From Leeuwenhoekiella marinoflava DSM 3653 (GTDB taxonomy: Bacteria; Bacteroidota; Bacteroidia; Flavobacteriales; Flavobacteriaceae), in NCBI RefSeq assembly GCF_900129005.1, contig NZ_FQUN01000006.1, positions 186,001 to 250,000 of the forward strand: DNA of 64,000 bases, written 5' to 3'. The notes below the pieces were generated by a model. That model had not been told where the DNA came from, made no database searches, and saw nothing but the letters and a program-made list of their open reading frames with translations. This document shows, in pieces, positions 31,693-41,329 of this stretch; the first letter of the stretch is position 1; every line of letters starts with the position of its first letter. A program made the position numbers and the translations under genes.

Positions 31693-31723
31693 AAATATTA
31701 CCCAAAAACAAAAAATTATTTTT

Positions 31724-33451
31724 ATGATAAAGAAGAATGTTTTATTGCTACTATTTGTATTTAGCCACTGTTCAGTCATTTTCGCTCAATATCCATCTTT
31801 AACAGATGCGGATAGAAAGCTCGAAAAAGAAATAATTGATGCAGCCTATGCTCACTCAGATGAAGCGTGGGAAGAGGCTAGTAAAATAGTTCAAAAAGAA
31901 GCTAGAGCAGGAAAACCATACATACCTTGGGCAGCCAGACCTACAGATTTACCACAAGCTGAGATACCGGCATTTCCAGGAGCAAAAGGAGGAGGCATGT
32001 ACACCTTTGGAGGTCGAGGAGGAAAAGTTCTAACTGTTACAAGTACAGCAGATAGTGGCCCGGGATCTTTAAGAGAAGCTTGTGAAACTGGTGGAGCTCG
32101 TATCATTGTATTTAATGTTGCAGGAATAATCAAACTTAAAACTCCGTTGATTATAAGAGCACCGTATATCACTATTGCTGGTCAAACAGCTCCCGGAGAT
32201 GGAATTTGTATTGCTGGCGAGACCGTATGGATTGATACTCATGATGTTATTATCAGACATATGCGTTTTAGAAGAGGTGATACTTTTGTAGGACGTAGAG
32301 ATGACGCTATAGGTGGTAACCCTGTAGGTAATATTATGATAGATCATGTTTCGGCTAGCTGGGGATTAGATGAGAACATGTCAATTTACAGACATATGTA
32401 TGAGCCGGGTGCAGATTATAAAGCGGAAAAACTACCTACAGTAAATATTACAATTCAGAACAGTATATTTTCTGAAGACCTGGATACCTACAATCACGCA
32501 TTTGGAAGCACATTAGGTGGAGAAAATTGTTCATTTATGCAAAATCTATGGGCAAGCAACGCTGGTCGTAACCCATCTATTGGATGGAATGGTATTTTCA
32601 ATTTTGTAAATAATGTTGTTTTTAATTGGAAACATAGATCAGTAGATGGTGGCGACTATACAGCTAAGTATAACATTATAAACAATTACTTCAAGCCAGG
32701 ACCTATCACCGGCAAGGATGAGCGTGTAGGGCATAGAATTTTAAAGCCTGAATCTGGTAGAAGTAAGTTAGATACAGTTGTTTTTGGTATGGCTCACGTT
32801 GAAGGAAATATAATGGAAGGATACCCCGATATAAATAAAGATAATTGGAATGATGGTGTACAAATGGAAGGTACAGATGGTAAAGAAATGCCTTTTGAAG
32901 AAGCAAAAAAGTATTTCCCATATATAAGAGTAAAAAAACCAATGCCAATGCCTTGGATAGGTCAAATAATGCCTGCAAAAAAAGCATATAATTTTGTTTT
33001 AGATAATGCAGGAGCAACTTTGCCCGTACGTGATGAAGTAGACCAGCGTATAATAAGAACTGTTAAAACAGGAAAAGCTGAGTATGTAAAAGGTTTGGAT
33101 CCAGATTCATTCTACCAATTTAAGTACAGACGTCTGGCAAAAGACTCTTATAAAGATGGAATTATAACGGATATTGCTCAAGTAGGAGGTTATCCTGATT
33201 ATAAGGGAACATCATATAAGGATTCTGATAAAGATGGTATACCTGATGCCTGGGAAGTTAAATACGGCTTAAATCCAAATGACCCTTCTGATGCATCAAA
33301 ATCGTATGGCGAAAATACCTATACCAATATTGAATTATATATTAACGGTATTGAACCACAGATGAATAAGAAAACAGATTGGACAGCTCTAGAAAATAAT
33401 GAAGATACCCTTGCCGAGTTAAAAAATGGTTTGGCAAACTATAAGAAATAA
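31724..33451 (+). CDS. PL1 family pectate lyase with C-terminal calcium loop
   Basis: This 575-residue exported protein has a signal peptide ending near IFAQ. A short helical segment (residues 25-75) precedes the PL1 beta-helix, which starts at AFPGAKGGGMYTFGGRGGK (about residue 83). Family motifs are DSGPGSLREA, TIAGQTAPGDG, the calcium-site region DHVSASWGLDENMS and the catalytic-type Arg R282 (NAGRNPSIGWNG). A thrombospondin-3-like calcium loop, DSDKDGIPDAWEVKYGLNP, lies near residues 506-524. It cleaves (methyl)polygalacturonan by beta-elimination. Sitting directly after SusCD and before a terminator, it is probably expressed at the same high level as the transport pair and could make the first cuts in pectin. 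Confidence 0.9.
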   Translation: MIKKNVLLLLFVFSHCSVIFAQYPSLTDADRKLEKEIIDAAYAHSDEAWEEASKIVQKEARAGKPYIPWAARPTDLPQAEIPAFPGAKGGGMYTFGGRGGKVLTVTSTADSGPGSLREACETGGARIIVFNVAGIIKLKTPLIIRAPYITIAGQTAPGDGICIAGETVWIDTHDVIIRHMRFRRGDTFVGRRDDAIGGNPVGNIMIDHVSASWGLDENMSIYRHMYEPGADYKAEKLPTVNITIQNSIFSEDLDTYNHAFGSTLGGENCSFMQNLWASNAGRNPSIGWNGIFNFVNNVVFNWKHRSVDGGDYTAKYNIINNYFKPGPITGKDERVGHRILKPESGRSKLDTVVFGMAHVEGNIMEGYPDINKDNWNDGVQMEGTDGKEMPFEEAKKYFPYIRVKKPMPMPWIGQIMPAKKAYNFVLDNAGATLPVRDEVDQRIIRTVKTGKAEYVKGLDPDSFYQFKYRRLAKDSYKDGIITDIAQVGGYPDYKGTSYKDSDKDGIPDAWEVKYGLNPNDPSDASKSYGENTYTNIELYINGIEPQMNKKTDWTALENNEDTLAELKNGLANYKK

Positions 33452-33463
33452 GTTGTGTGTATG

Positions 33464-33500
33464 ATAGTTTGCCGGTATTTATACCGGCTGACTATTTTTT
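33464..33500 (+). terminator. Intrinsic (rho-independent) terminator inside the locus
   Basis: The stem has 15 positions: ATAGTTTGCCGGTAT (33464-33478) against ATACCGGCTGACTAT (33481-33495), with one T-T mismatch and one G-U pair, and an uninterrupted GC-rich inner 8 bp. The loop is only TT. A run of six T (33495-33500) follows. It lies 12 nt after the PL1 stop and 18 nt before the DUF3826 start. It should end or attenuate the susCD-PL1 transcript. Confidence 0.85.
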
Positions 33501-33518
33501 AATTTAAAAAGAAAAATC

Positions 33519-34190
33519 ATGAAATATTTTAAGATTCCTGTATTGTTAATATTTCTAGTCTTTTGCAGCTGTAAAAGCACAGCTCAGCAAGATTTTGATC
33601 CTGCGTATGTAAAAGTAACTAATGAGCGTGCTCAAAAAATAGTAGATAATTTAGCTATATCTAACACAAAAAAAGAATTAAAAGTACGTGATCTTATTGC
33701 AGGTCAATACAGAGCATTAAGCAAGATTCAAGAAAATGAAGAAGCAGAATTAGCTGTTGTGAAAACTAGTAAAATGTCTGAAGAATTAAAGCAGTCTAAA
33801 AAAGAGGCGATAACTTCTAAGGTTGATGCTGAAACTAAAAAACTGCACAAGCAGTATTTAAAAAGCCTGAAGAAACAACTTAATGATAAGCAAGTCACTG
33901 AGGTAAAAGATGGGATGACTTATGGAGTTGTTGAAATTACCTACGAAGGTTATCAGGATATGCTTCCGGAGTTGCTTAAGGAGGAAAAAGAATATATCTA
34001 CAAAAATCTTGTAGAAGCGCGAGAACTGGCTATGGATGCGGGTTCATCTAAAGAGAAACATGCCTGGTTTGGTAAATACAAAGGGAGAATTAATAATTAT
34101 TTATCGCAACGCGGATATGATCTCAATGCAGAAAGCGAGGCTTGGCATAAACGAATAGAAGCTCGAAAAAAGGAAGAAAATAATAATTAA
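33519..34190 (+). CDS. DUF3826 family lipoprotein
   Basis: This 223-residue lipoprotein has C18 in FCSC. The sequence matches the DUF3826 pattern: TNERAQKIVDNLAI, RDLIAGQYRALSKI, a highly charged helical centre (about residues 65-125, Lys/Glu rich) and a conserved C-terminal GYDLNAESEAWHKRIEARK. I know of no established biochemical role. In other Bacteroidota these genes sit beside pectate lyases and rhamnogalacturonan enzymes, as here. The charged helices suggest a binding or scaffolding role rather than catalysis. It starts just downstream of the terminator, so it opens the right-hand transcript or is read through at lower level. Confidence 0.78.
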   Translation: MKYFKIPVLLIFLVFCSCKSTAQQDFDPAYVKVTNERAQKIVDNLAISNTKKELKVRDLIAGQYRALSKIQENEEAELAVVKTSKMSEELKQSKKEAITSKVDAETKKLHKQYLKSLKKQLNDKQVTEVKDGMTYGVVEITYEGYQDMLPELLKEEKEYIYKNLVEARELAMDAGSSKEKHAWFGKYKGRINNYLSQRGYDLNAESEAWHKRIEARKKEENNN

Positions 34191-34238
34191 GTCAACTCCT
34201 TTTTAAGCATAAGTAAAGATTAACGCCACTCTTCAAAA

Positions 34239-37200
34239 ATGAGTAACCTCCTAAGATATTTTATAAAACAGAAAAATTCAAAAGTTTATTGGCTCTTGCT
34301 AATTGTAGTATATGTGTTGCCCACCGTATTATTCTCACAAAAACCTACACCTAAAGTTGAACGAACTATAGATGGGAGGGTTGAACTTATTTCAGATTCT
34401 TTAGGAAATAGCATTCCTGATTTCTCTTTTACAGGTTACAAGAACAGCTCAGAATCTATAGTTGATGTTGATATAAAAGCTGTGGTTCCTCATATAGATA
34501 GAGATGCTACTGCTAGTATTCAGGATGCATTAGATTATGTTTCTTCACTAGATAAAAATAATGAAGGCTATAGAGGATGTGTACTTTTAGAGAAAGGTAT
34601 TTATAAGGTTTCAGGAAATCTTAAAATAACCAACTCAGGTGTTGTTTTACGAGGTAGTGGTGCCGGTGAGGGAGGGACTATTTTAAGGAGCACGGGGTCT
34701 GAACGAATGGCAATGATTCAAATAGAAGGAAACAAGGGCAGGCAAATAAAAGATACACTTAGCTTTCAAACAACGTACACTCCTTTAGGAGTTCAGCAAA
34801 TAAAAATTAACAATCCGGCTAAAGTTAACGTTGGAGAATCTGTTTTAATTCAATCAGAATTCAAACAAAACTGGATTGATCAATTACAGATGAATAGTTT
34901 TGGCGGGGAAACAGATTGGCTGGGTTGGAAAACAGATGATTTTAAAATTTCAGCAGATAGAGATATTTCAGCAATAAAAGGAAATATACTAACGCTTGAT
35001 GCTCCACTAACCCAACCATTGAATGATAAATTCGCTAAAAATTATCTTTTAACCTTTGATGGAGATCCTAGAATAATAAATAGCGGGATAGAAAATCTAT
35101 CTATAGATTCTGAATACAATATTGCAAATGAAAAAGATGAGCAGCATCGTTGGGATGGAATTTCCATAAATAATGCAAAAGACATTTGGGTTAGGCAAGT
35201 CAATTTTAGTCATTTAGCAGGAAGTGCTGTGATTGTTTTAAAAAACGGTAAACGTGTTACTGTTGAAGATTGTATATCTAAAAATCCTATTTCAGAAATT
35301 GCAGCTTTTAGAAGAAATACCTTTTATACCGAAGGTCAGCAGACACTGTTTCAGCGTTGTTATGCAGAAAATGGATATCATGATTTTGCAGTAGGAGGTT
35401 ACGGTAATTCAGGTCTTAATGTATTCTTACAGTGCAAATCGGTTTTGCCGTATAGCTATAGCGGTTCTATCGGGAGTTGGAACACCGGTATTTTGTTTGA
35501 TAATGTAGAGATAGATGGTGATGCGCTGAGTTTTTCGAATAAAGGTCAGGAATCACGGGGACTAGGTTGGAATGCGGCTTATAGTGTAATCTGGGAATCA
35601 TCGGCTTCAAGAATAGAGAATTACAGTCCGCCTACTGCCCAAAACTGGGCGTATGGAGTGTGGGGACAATTTGCAGGCAATGGTAACTGGGAGGAAGTAA
35701 ATAGCCACATAAAACCTCAAAGTTTGTTTTATGCATTGCACCATCAACGAAACTTAAAAAATAGTAAGGATTTTAAATTACTTGAGTTGGGGTCAGAACC
35801 CTCTTCAAGTCCTACTCAAGAACAAGCTGCGGCATTAACGGAAGAAGCATCTGCGCCCAGCTTGAGTCTTGAAGGGTTTATTACACAAGCAAAAAGCAGA
35901 AACAAAATACCTGTTGATTATAAAAAGGCTAAACAATTCAATAGAATTAGTACTAAGGAATCTTCAGATAAAAAATCTTCTCAAGTTGAAATCAAAAATG
36001 GAAAACTGGTAGGTTCAAACGGATTGATAACTGGCTCTACAAATGCAGTTCCTTGGTGGAGAGGAAGTTTAAGGGATCGTGATATTGAAAATGCACAACC
36101 TCACATAACACGTTTTGTTCCAGGACATTCGGGTAAAGGATTTACAGATAATTCAACAGAGACTGTATCCTATATGACAACCAATAATGTAGCGGCACTA
36201 GATCATAATTATGGCTTGTGGTATGAGCGTAGAATGGATGATCACGAGCGGGTAAGACGTTACGATGCAGACACCTGGGCACCATTTTATGAGCAACCTT
36301 TTAACCGAAGCGGTAAGTCTGAAGCTTGGGATGGTCTCAGTAAATACGATTTGACATCTTTCAATATTTGGTATTGGGATCGCCTTAAGCAATTTGCTGA
36401 TTTAGCAGGTGCCGAAAATAAAATCCTACTTAATGAGAACTATTTTCAGCATAATATTCTGGAAGCAGGAGCGCATTGGGCTAGTTCACCATGGCGCAAA
36501 GCAAATAATATAAATGAAACTCCATTTCCTGAGCCTCCTCCATACGCAGGAGACAAGCGCATATTTATGTCTAAACAGTTTTATGACGTTTCTAACGATT
36601 CCCTGGCTGCATTGCACCGTTTATTTATTGAAAAGAATTTAGAAAACTTCAGGGATAATGGGAATATTCTGCAATTAATCAGTCAGGAGTATACCGGACC
36701 TTTGCATTTTATGCAATTTTGGTTGGATGTTATTTCAGAGTTTGAGAGTGAGAAGAAGAACAACTCCAAGATAACCTTAAGTGCTACGAAAGATGTACAG
36801 GACGCGATACTTCAGAATAAAGACTATTTAAAACTTATAGATGTAATAGATATAAAATACTGGTATTATAAACAAGATGGAAGCACTTATGCTCCTGAGG
36901 GAGGAAAGTTTTTAGCTCCTAGACAGCATGCCCGTCAGATGGATACCGGCAAGGAAACTGAAGCTCAAACCTTTCGCGCTGTACAGGAATACCGAAAAAA
37001 ATATCCGAATAAAGCAATTATTTATAATACTAACGCTGCTTCCAGAATGGGATGGGCTGTGCTGATGGCCGGAGGTTCTTTACCAGCAATACCTAAAATT
37101 GAAATAGAAGATTTTAATAAGGAAGTAGGGTTGATGCAATGCAATTCTGCTTATTCAGATTTGGTTTGGGAGATGAGTAGAACTGGATTAACCTACCTTT

Positions 37201-37391
37201 TCTATTTTAAGGAAAATGGCAGTATAGAACTTGATCTTTCAACATTCAAAGGTAATTATGAGGCATACTGGATTGATGAAAAGACTGGTGAAATCCTTAA
37301 AGAAGTATTGTATAAAGCAGGTTCTTCTCTACATATTTCAAACGATAAAACAGGATCAAAAGTAATCTATATTCATAAAGTAATTAAATGA
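34239..37391 (+). CDS. Two-module protein: pectin-lyase-like beta-helix (DUF4955) fused to a TIM-barrel-like domain (DUF6298-like)
   Basis: This 1050-residue exported protein has a signal sequence with a long basic n-region, ending near VLFSQ. Residues about 60-510 form a right-handed parallel beta-helix (IQDALDYVSSLD, GVVLRGSGAGEGG, GISINNAKDIWVRQVNFSHLAGSAV, VEDCISKNPISE), matching DUF4955. A low-complexity linker rich in Ser, Gln, Ala and Glu follows (about 515-585). Residues about 587-1050 look like a TIM-barrel hydrolase (DHNYGLWYERRMDDHE, LTSFNIWYWDRLKQFAD, KILLNENYF, LIDVIDIKYWYY, KAIIYNT), resembling DUF6298. The two halves could be two activities on one chain. No substrate is known to me. 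It ends overlapping the apiosidase gene by 4 nt. Confidence 0.7.
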   Translation: MSNLLRYFIKQKNSKVYWLLLIVVYVLPTVLFSQKPTPKVERTIDGRVELISDSLGNSIPDFSFTGYKNSSESIVDVDIKAVVPHIDRDATASIQDALDYVSSLDKNNEGYRGCVLLEKGIYKVSGNLKITNSGVVLRGSGAGEGGTILRSTGSERMAMIQIEGNKGRQIKDTLSFQTTYTPLGVQQIKINNPAKVNVGESVLIQSEFKQNWIDQLQMNSFGGETDWLGWKTDDFKISADRDISAIKGNILTLDAPLTQPLNDKFAKNYLLTFDGDPRIINSGIENLSIDSEYNIANEKDEQHRWDGISINNAKDIWVRQVNFSHLAGSAVIVLKNGKRVTVEDCISKNPISEIAAFRRNTFYTEGQQTLFQRCYAENGYHDFAVGGYGNSGLNVFLQCKSVLPYSYSGSIGSWNTGILFDNVEIDGDALSFSNKGQESRGLGWNAAYSVIWESSASRIENYSPPTAQNWAYGVWGQFAGNGNWEEVNSHIKPQSLFYALHHQRNLKNSKDFKLLELGSEPSSSPTQEQAAALTEEASAPSLSLEGFITQAKSRNKIPVDYKKAKQFNRISTKESSDKKSSQVEIKNGKLVGSNGLITGSTNAVPWWRGSLRDRDIENAQPHITRFVPGHSGKGFTDNSTETVSYMTTNNVAALDHNYGLWYERRMDDHERVRRYDADTWAPFYEQPFNRSGKSEAWDGLSKYDLTSFNIWYWDRLKQFADLAGAENKILLNENYFQHNILEAGAHWASSPWRKANNINETPFPEPPPYAGDKRIFMSKQFYDVSNDSLAALHRLFIEKNLENFRDNGNILQLISQEYTGPLHFMQFWLDVISEFESEKKNNSKITLSATKDVQDAILQNKDYLKLIDVIDIKYWYYKQDGSTYAPEGGKFLAPRQHARQMDTGKETEAQTFRAVQEYRKKYPNKAIIYNTNAASRMGWAVLMAGGSLPAIPKIEIEDFNKEVGLMQCNSAYSDLVWEMSRTGLTYLFYFKENGSIELDLSTFKGNYEAYWIDEKTGEILKEVLYKAGSSLHISNDKTGSKVIYIHKVIK

Positions 37392-38809
37392 TGAAAAAAA
37401 TAGCATTCTATAATATATCCATGATTTTTCTGCTTTTTATAAGTGCTTGTAAAAACGAAAAGCCGGTTTCGCAAGACGTGCAAGCAACTGGTGAAGAAGA
37501 AACCTTAAAGCCGATTGAGATTGCAGATAATGCTCATTATTTTCAAAAAGAAAATGGAGACCCTTTTTTCTGGCTGGGTGATACCGCTTGGTTGATGTTT
37601 ACTAAACTAGATCGCAAAGAAATAGCTAACTATTTAGATGACCGAAAGGAAAAAGGATTTAATGTGATTCAGGTAATGCTGCTGCATTCACTTGATGCAG
37701 TAAGTAGTTATGGTGATAGCGCCTTAACAGATGGCCAACTCGATAAGCCTATTGTAACTGAAGGGAATTCCTTAGAAAAAGAAGCAGCTTATGATTATTG
37801 GGATCATATGGCGTATGCAATAGATTTAGCAGAAGAAAAAGGCTTGTATATGGCTTTAGTTCCTGTTTGGGGCGGGAATGTAAATTCGGGTAAAGTTTCT
37901 GTAGAACAGGCTGAAGTTTATGGTAAATTTTTAACCGAAAGATTTAAAAATGAAAATATCATTTGGCTTAACGGCGGCGATACTTTTGGTAATGAATATA
38001 CAGATGTATGGAATGCTTTAGGTAGTACAATTAAAAAAGGGAGTCCAAATAAATTAGAAACTTTTCATCCTAGAGGAAGACACCAATCTTCAGACTGGTT
38101 TCAAAATGAAGATTGGTTAGACTTTAATATGTTTCAATCTGGCCACAGAAGGTATGATCAAGATGATTCTGAGAAAGGATATGGCGAGGATAACTGGAAG
38201 TATGTGAATGTGGATTATAATTTAAAACCAACAAAACCTACTCTTGATGGTGAGCCGTCTTACGAAGGAATTCCGCAGGGATTACACGATACCTTACAAC
38301 CTTTGTGGAACGCAAACGATGTACGCCGATATGGCTATTGGTCTGTTTTTGCAGGTGCTGCGGGGTATACTTATGGTCATAGCGCAATTATGCAGTTTTA
38401 TACAAAAGAAGATGGTGCAGGTGCTTATGGTAATACAATAAACTGGCAGAAAGCGCTCAATGCCCCTGGCGCAGAACAGATGCAATATTTAAAAAATCTG
38501 ATGATGCTTTTTCCTTATTTCGCAAGAGTTCCAGATCAGGATTTAATTGTTAATCAAGGTGAAAAGTATGATTATTTAGCTGCTACCCGAGGCGAAGATT
38601 ACGCAATGATTTATACCTACACAGGAAAAAGTATAAAAGTAAAAATGGGAAAAATTACAGGGGAAGAAGTAGATGCCTTTTGGTATGATCCTAAAGACGG
38701 TAGTGACCTTCCTATTGATTCATTTAAAAACGTCGGTATTCATGAATTTGATCCACCGGGTGAGCCGGAAGACGGAAATGATTGGGTATTGGTATTAACA
38801 TCTAAATAA
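37388..38809 (+). CDS. GH140 apiosidase-like enzyme (DUF4038 + C-terminal collagen-binding-like domain), lipoprotein
   Basis: This 473-residue lipoprotein has C21 in FISAC. It shows the DUF4038 pattern: HYFQKENGDPFFWLGDTAWLMF, then LDRKEIANYLDDRKEKGFNVIQVM, and a TIM barrel with acidic residues D198 (WLNGGDTF) and E289 (LDGEPSYEG) at the ends of strands, as expected for catalysis. The C-terminus (about 385-473) is the small beta-domain that usually ends these proteins. GH140 is established as the apiosidase family that cuts RG-II side chains A and B from the galacturonan backbone at D-apiose. This is the strongest pointer to RG-II as the target. It overlaps the preceding stop; an alternative ATG lies 3 nt downstream. 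Confidence 0.85.
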   Translation: MMKKIAFYNISMIFLLFISACKNEKPVSQDVQATGEEETLKPIEIADNAHYFQKENGDPFFWLGDTAWLMFTKLDRKEIANYLDDRKEKGFNVIQVMLLHSLDAVSSYGDSALTDGQLDKPIVTEGNSLEKEAAYDYWDHMAYAIDLAEEKGLYMALVPVWGGNVNSGKVSVEQAEVYGKFLTERFKNENIIWLNGGDTFGNEYTDVWNALGSTIKKGSPNKLETFHPRGRHQSSDWFQNEDWLDFNMFQSGHRRYDQDDSEKGYGEDNWKYVNVDYNLKPTKPTLDGEPSYEGIPQGLHDTLQPLWNANDVRRYGYWSVFAGAAGYTYGHSAIMQFYTKEDGAGAYGNTINWQKALNAPGAEQMQYLKNLMMLFPYFARVPDQDLIVNQGEKYDYLAATRGEDYAMIYTYTGKSIKVKMGKITGEEVDAFWYDPKDGSDLPIDSFKNVGIHEFDPPGEPEDGNDWVLVLTSK

Positions 38810-38816
38810 TTATTCA

Positions 38817-40391
38817 TTGAGACACATTAAACACCTATTACTTTTTGTTTTTCTATTGGGGTATACTTCTATAAACTCTAATACTTTAATTAGGTATAAT
38901 ATGCTTGAAGAAGGCGTGAGTAATGAGGGTAGAAAGAGCACAGAAATTATTCAGAATACAATAGATAAAGCTTTTGAGGCGGGAGGAGGTACGCTTTATT
39001 TTCCTGCAGGAAATTATCTAACGGGAGCTTTAAAATTAAAAAGCAACATTACTCTTGACCTAGAAGCTGGAGCTGTATTGAAATTTTCTGAAGATTTTGA
39101 GGATTACCTTCCATTTGTGCAATTACGTTGGGAAGGAACTGTGCTTAATAGTTTTTCACCGCTGCTTTATGCTAAGAATGCAGAAAACATAACCATTACC
39201 GGTAGAGGAGTAATAGATGGAAACGGCAAAGCGTGGTGGACCGAAATGTATCGAATAGAATCTACCGAAAACCTGCCGCTTACTCGGTATCAAAAAATGA
39301 CACAAGAGCAAAACAAAGGTCTTGAAACGGCTCCTTATTATGAGCGCACTCGTAATTTCTTATTTCACAGACCACCGCTGTTTCAGGCTTTTCAGTGCAA
39401 GAATATTTTAATTGAAGGCGTAACTTTTCAGAATTCACCTTTTTGGACTATAAACCCTGCATTTTGCGATAATGTGACCATTGATAAGGTTACGATATTC
39501 AATCCGCCTTCTCCCAATACAGATGGTATTAATCCTACTTCTTGTAAAAACGTACACATTTCTAATTGTCATATTAGTGTGGGAGATGATTGCATTACCA
39601 TAAAATCAGGAAGAGATACAGATGGTCGTAAATGGGCTACTCCCACTGAAAATGTAACCATAACTAATTGTACAATGTTAAGTGGTCACGGTGGCGTTGT
39701 TATAGGCAGTGAAATGTCTGGCGGAATTAAAAAAATCACAATTTCAAATTGTGTTTTTGATGACACAGACCGTGGAATCCGCATTAAATCTGCAAGAGGT
39801 CGTGGTGGGGTGGTTGAAGACATTCGGGTTTCTAATATCGTGATGAATAATATTAAGCAGGAAGCTTTTATGCTCAATCTGTTTTATGATAAGAATACTA
39901 CTGAAGAATCGGTATCAGAACGAACTCCTGTTTTTAGAAATATTCATTTTAGTAATATCACGGGAACAGCAGTAAATACTGCAGGACGTATTCTGGGGAT
40001 TTCAGAAATGCCGGTTCAAAATGTAAGTTTTTCAGATGTAAATATTGAAGCTGAAAAAGGTTTTGAAATACACACCGCCAAAGATTTTCAGTTTAATAAT
40101 GTACGGGTAACCACTAAACTGGGAGCTTCATTTGAAATCGAAAATGCTCACCAATTTGTGATGACAAATATTTCTTCAAAGAAGCCTTTAAAGAATACAC
40201 CACTTATAAAGCTTATTAATGTTTCTGATGTATTGCTGACTTCTAATTTTCCATTAGAGAATACAGCTGTTTTTCTTGAAGCTGATGGGGCTGAAACCCG
40301 AAATGTTTACCTAAAAAATAATGTTTTTGATAACGTATCGATTCCCGTTAAATCAGGAACGAATTTAAAATCTAAAATCAATTTGAATTGA
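38817..40391 (+). CDS. GH28 polygalacturonase, TTG start
   Basis: This 524-residue exported enzyme is a right-handed beta-helix of the GH28 family. All signature residues are visible: D236 (NTDG), D257/D258 (VGDDC), H291 (SGHGG) and R322/K324 (IRIK). GH28 hydrolyses alpha-1,4-galacturonan by inversion; the length and insertions suggest an exo-acting form. The start is taken as TTG at 38817 because the signal peptide (RHIKHLLLFVFLLGYTS) begins immediately after it and no ATG precedes the hydrophobic core. It begins 7 nt after the GH140 stop and overlaps the next gene by 4 nt (TTGA). Confidence 0.9.
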   Translation: MRHIKHLLLFVFLLGYTSINSNTLIRYNMLEEGVSNEGRKSTEIIQNTIDKAFEAGGGTLYFPAGNYLTGALKLKSNITLDLEAGAVLKFSEDFEDYLPFVQLRWEGTVLNSFSPLLYAKNAENITITGRGVIDGNGKAWWTEMYRIESTENLPLTRYQKMTQEQNKGLETAPYYERTRNFLFHRPPLFQAFQCKNILIEGVTFQNSPFWTINPAFCDNVTIDKVTIFNPPSPNTDGINPTSCKNVHISNCHISVGDDCITIKSGRDTDGRKWATPTENVTITNCTMLSGHGGVVIGSEMSGGIKKITISNCVFDDTDRGIRIKSARGRGGVVEDIRVSNIVMNNIKQEAFMLNLFYDKNTTEESVSERTPVFRNIHFSNITGTAVNTAGRILGISEMPVQNVSFSDVNIEAEKGFEIHTAKDFQFNNVRVTTKLGASFEIENAHQFVMTNISSKKPLKNTPLIKLINVSDVLLTSNFPLENTAVFLEADGAETRNVYLKNNVFDNVSIPVKSGTNLKSKINLN

Positions 40392-41329
40392 GACTGATTA
40401 GACGACATATTATTGAATGTACTATTCTTCTGATTTCGTTTTTAATTACGAGCTGCGCTTCTAATGAAGCAATTTATCTATTTACTTCTTTTAGGGAACC
40501 GGCTACAGAAGGTTTGTATTTGGCATACAGTACAGATGCATATCATTGGGAAGATCTTGAGGGACCTTATTTAAAACCTCAAGTAGGCGAAAGCGGAATT
40601 ATGAGAGATCCTTCCATAATAAAAGGTAAAGATGATACTTATCATATGGTGTGGACGACCGATTGGCGTGGCGGAACTGGTTTTGGCTATGCTAACTCTA
40701 AAGATTTAATAAACTGGTCAGAGCAGCAGTATATACCGGTAATGAAAAATGAATCGGATGTAGTAAATGTATGGGCTCCAGAAGTTTTTTACGATGATAT
40801 AAATGATAACTATATTATTATTTGGGCTTCAACGATTCCGTTTAGATTTGAAAAAGGGGAGGAAGAAGAGGAAAACAATCATAGAATGTATTTTACAACG
40901 ACTAAAGATTTTAAGACTTTTTCAGAAACCAAATTATTTTTTGATCCGGGTTTTAGTGTAATCGATTGTGCTTTGTTAAAACGAGGTGATGAAGATTATG
41001 TCCTTATTTTAAAAGACAATACCAGACCGATGCGGAACCTTAAAGTAGCATTTAGTAAATCTCCATTGGGACCGTTTACAAATACTTCAGAGCCTTTTTC
41101 AGATTATCTTTCTGAAGGTCCAACGGTCCTTCAGAAAGATAGAGAGTGGCTGATCTATTTTGATAATTATGGAGCTAAAAATTATCAGGCAGTTCGTACC
41201 TCAGACTTTAAAAATTTCGAGAATATATCCAATCAAATTAAGTTGCCCGATGGGCATAAACACGGGACAATAACTACAATTTCAAGAAGTGTTTTAGATG
41301 GACTTCTTGACAAAAAAGATAAACTATAA
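40388..41329 (+). CDS. GH43-like arabinosidase lipoprotein, TTG start
   Basis: This 313-residue lipoprotein has C23 in LITSC. It is a five-bladed beta-propeller with a full GH43-type triad in the right order: base D74 (MRDPSI), pKa-tuning D183 (VIDCAL) and acid E233 (SEGPTV), plus WAPEV (E122) between them. GH43 usually releases alpha-L-arabinofuranose; RG-II carries such residues on chains E and F. The start is TTG at 40388, which overlaps the GH28 stop (TTGA); no Met occurs in the signal peptide, so no ATG alternative exists. It ends one base before the next ATG, so it is tightly coupled on both sides. Confidence 0.78.
   Translation: MRLIRRHIIECTILLISFLITSCASNEAIYLFTSFREPATEGLYLAYSTDAYHWEDLEGPYLKPQVGESGIMRDPSIIKGKDDTYHMVWTTDWRGGTGFGYANSKDLINWSEQQYIPVMKNESDVVNVWAPEVFYDDINDNYIIIWASTIPFRFEKGEEEEENNHRMYFTTTKDFKTFSETKLFFDPGFSVIDCALLKRGDEDYVLILKDNTRPMRNLKVAFSKSPLGPFTNTSEPFSDYLSEGPTVLQKDREWLIYFDNYGAKNYQAVRTSDFKNFENISNQIKLPDGHKHGTITTISRSVLDGLLDKKDKL

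Noticed and set aside
33452-33518. Promoter for DUF3826 after the terminator
   Set aside because: ATAGTTTG resembles the -7 box but has the wrong TA spacing and is part of the terminator stem.
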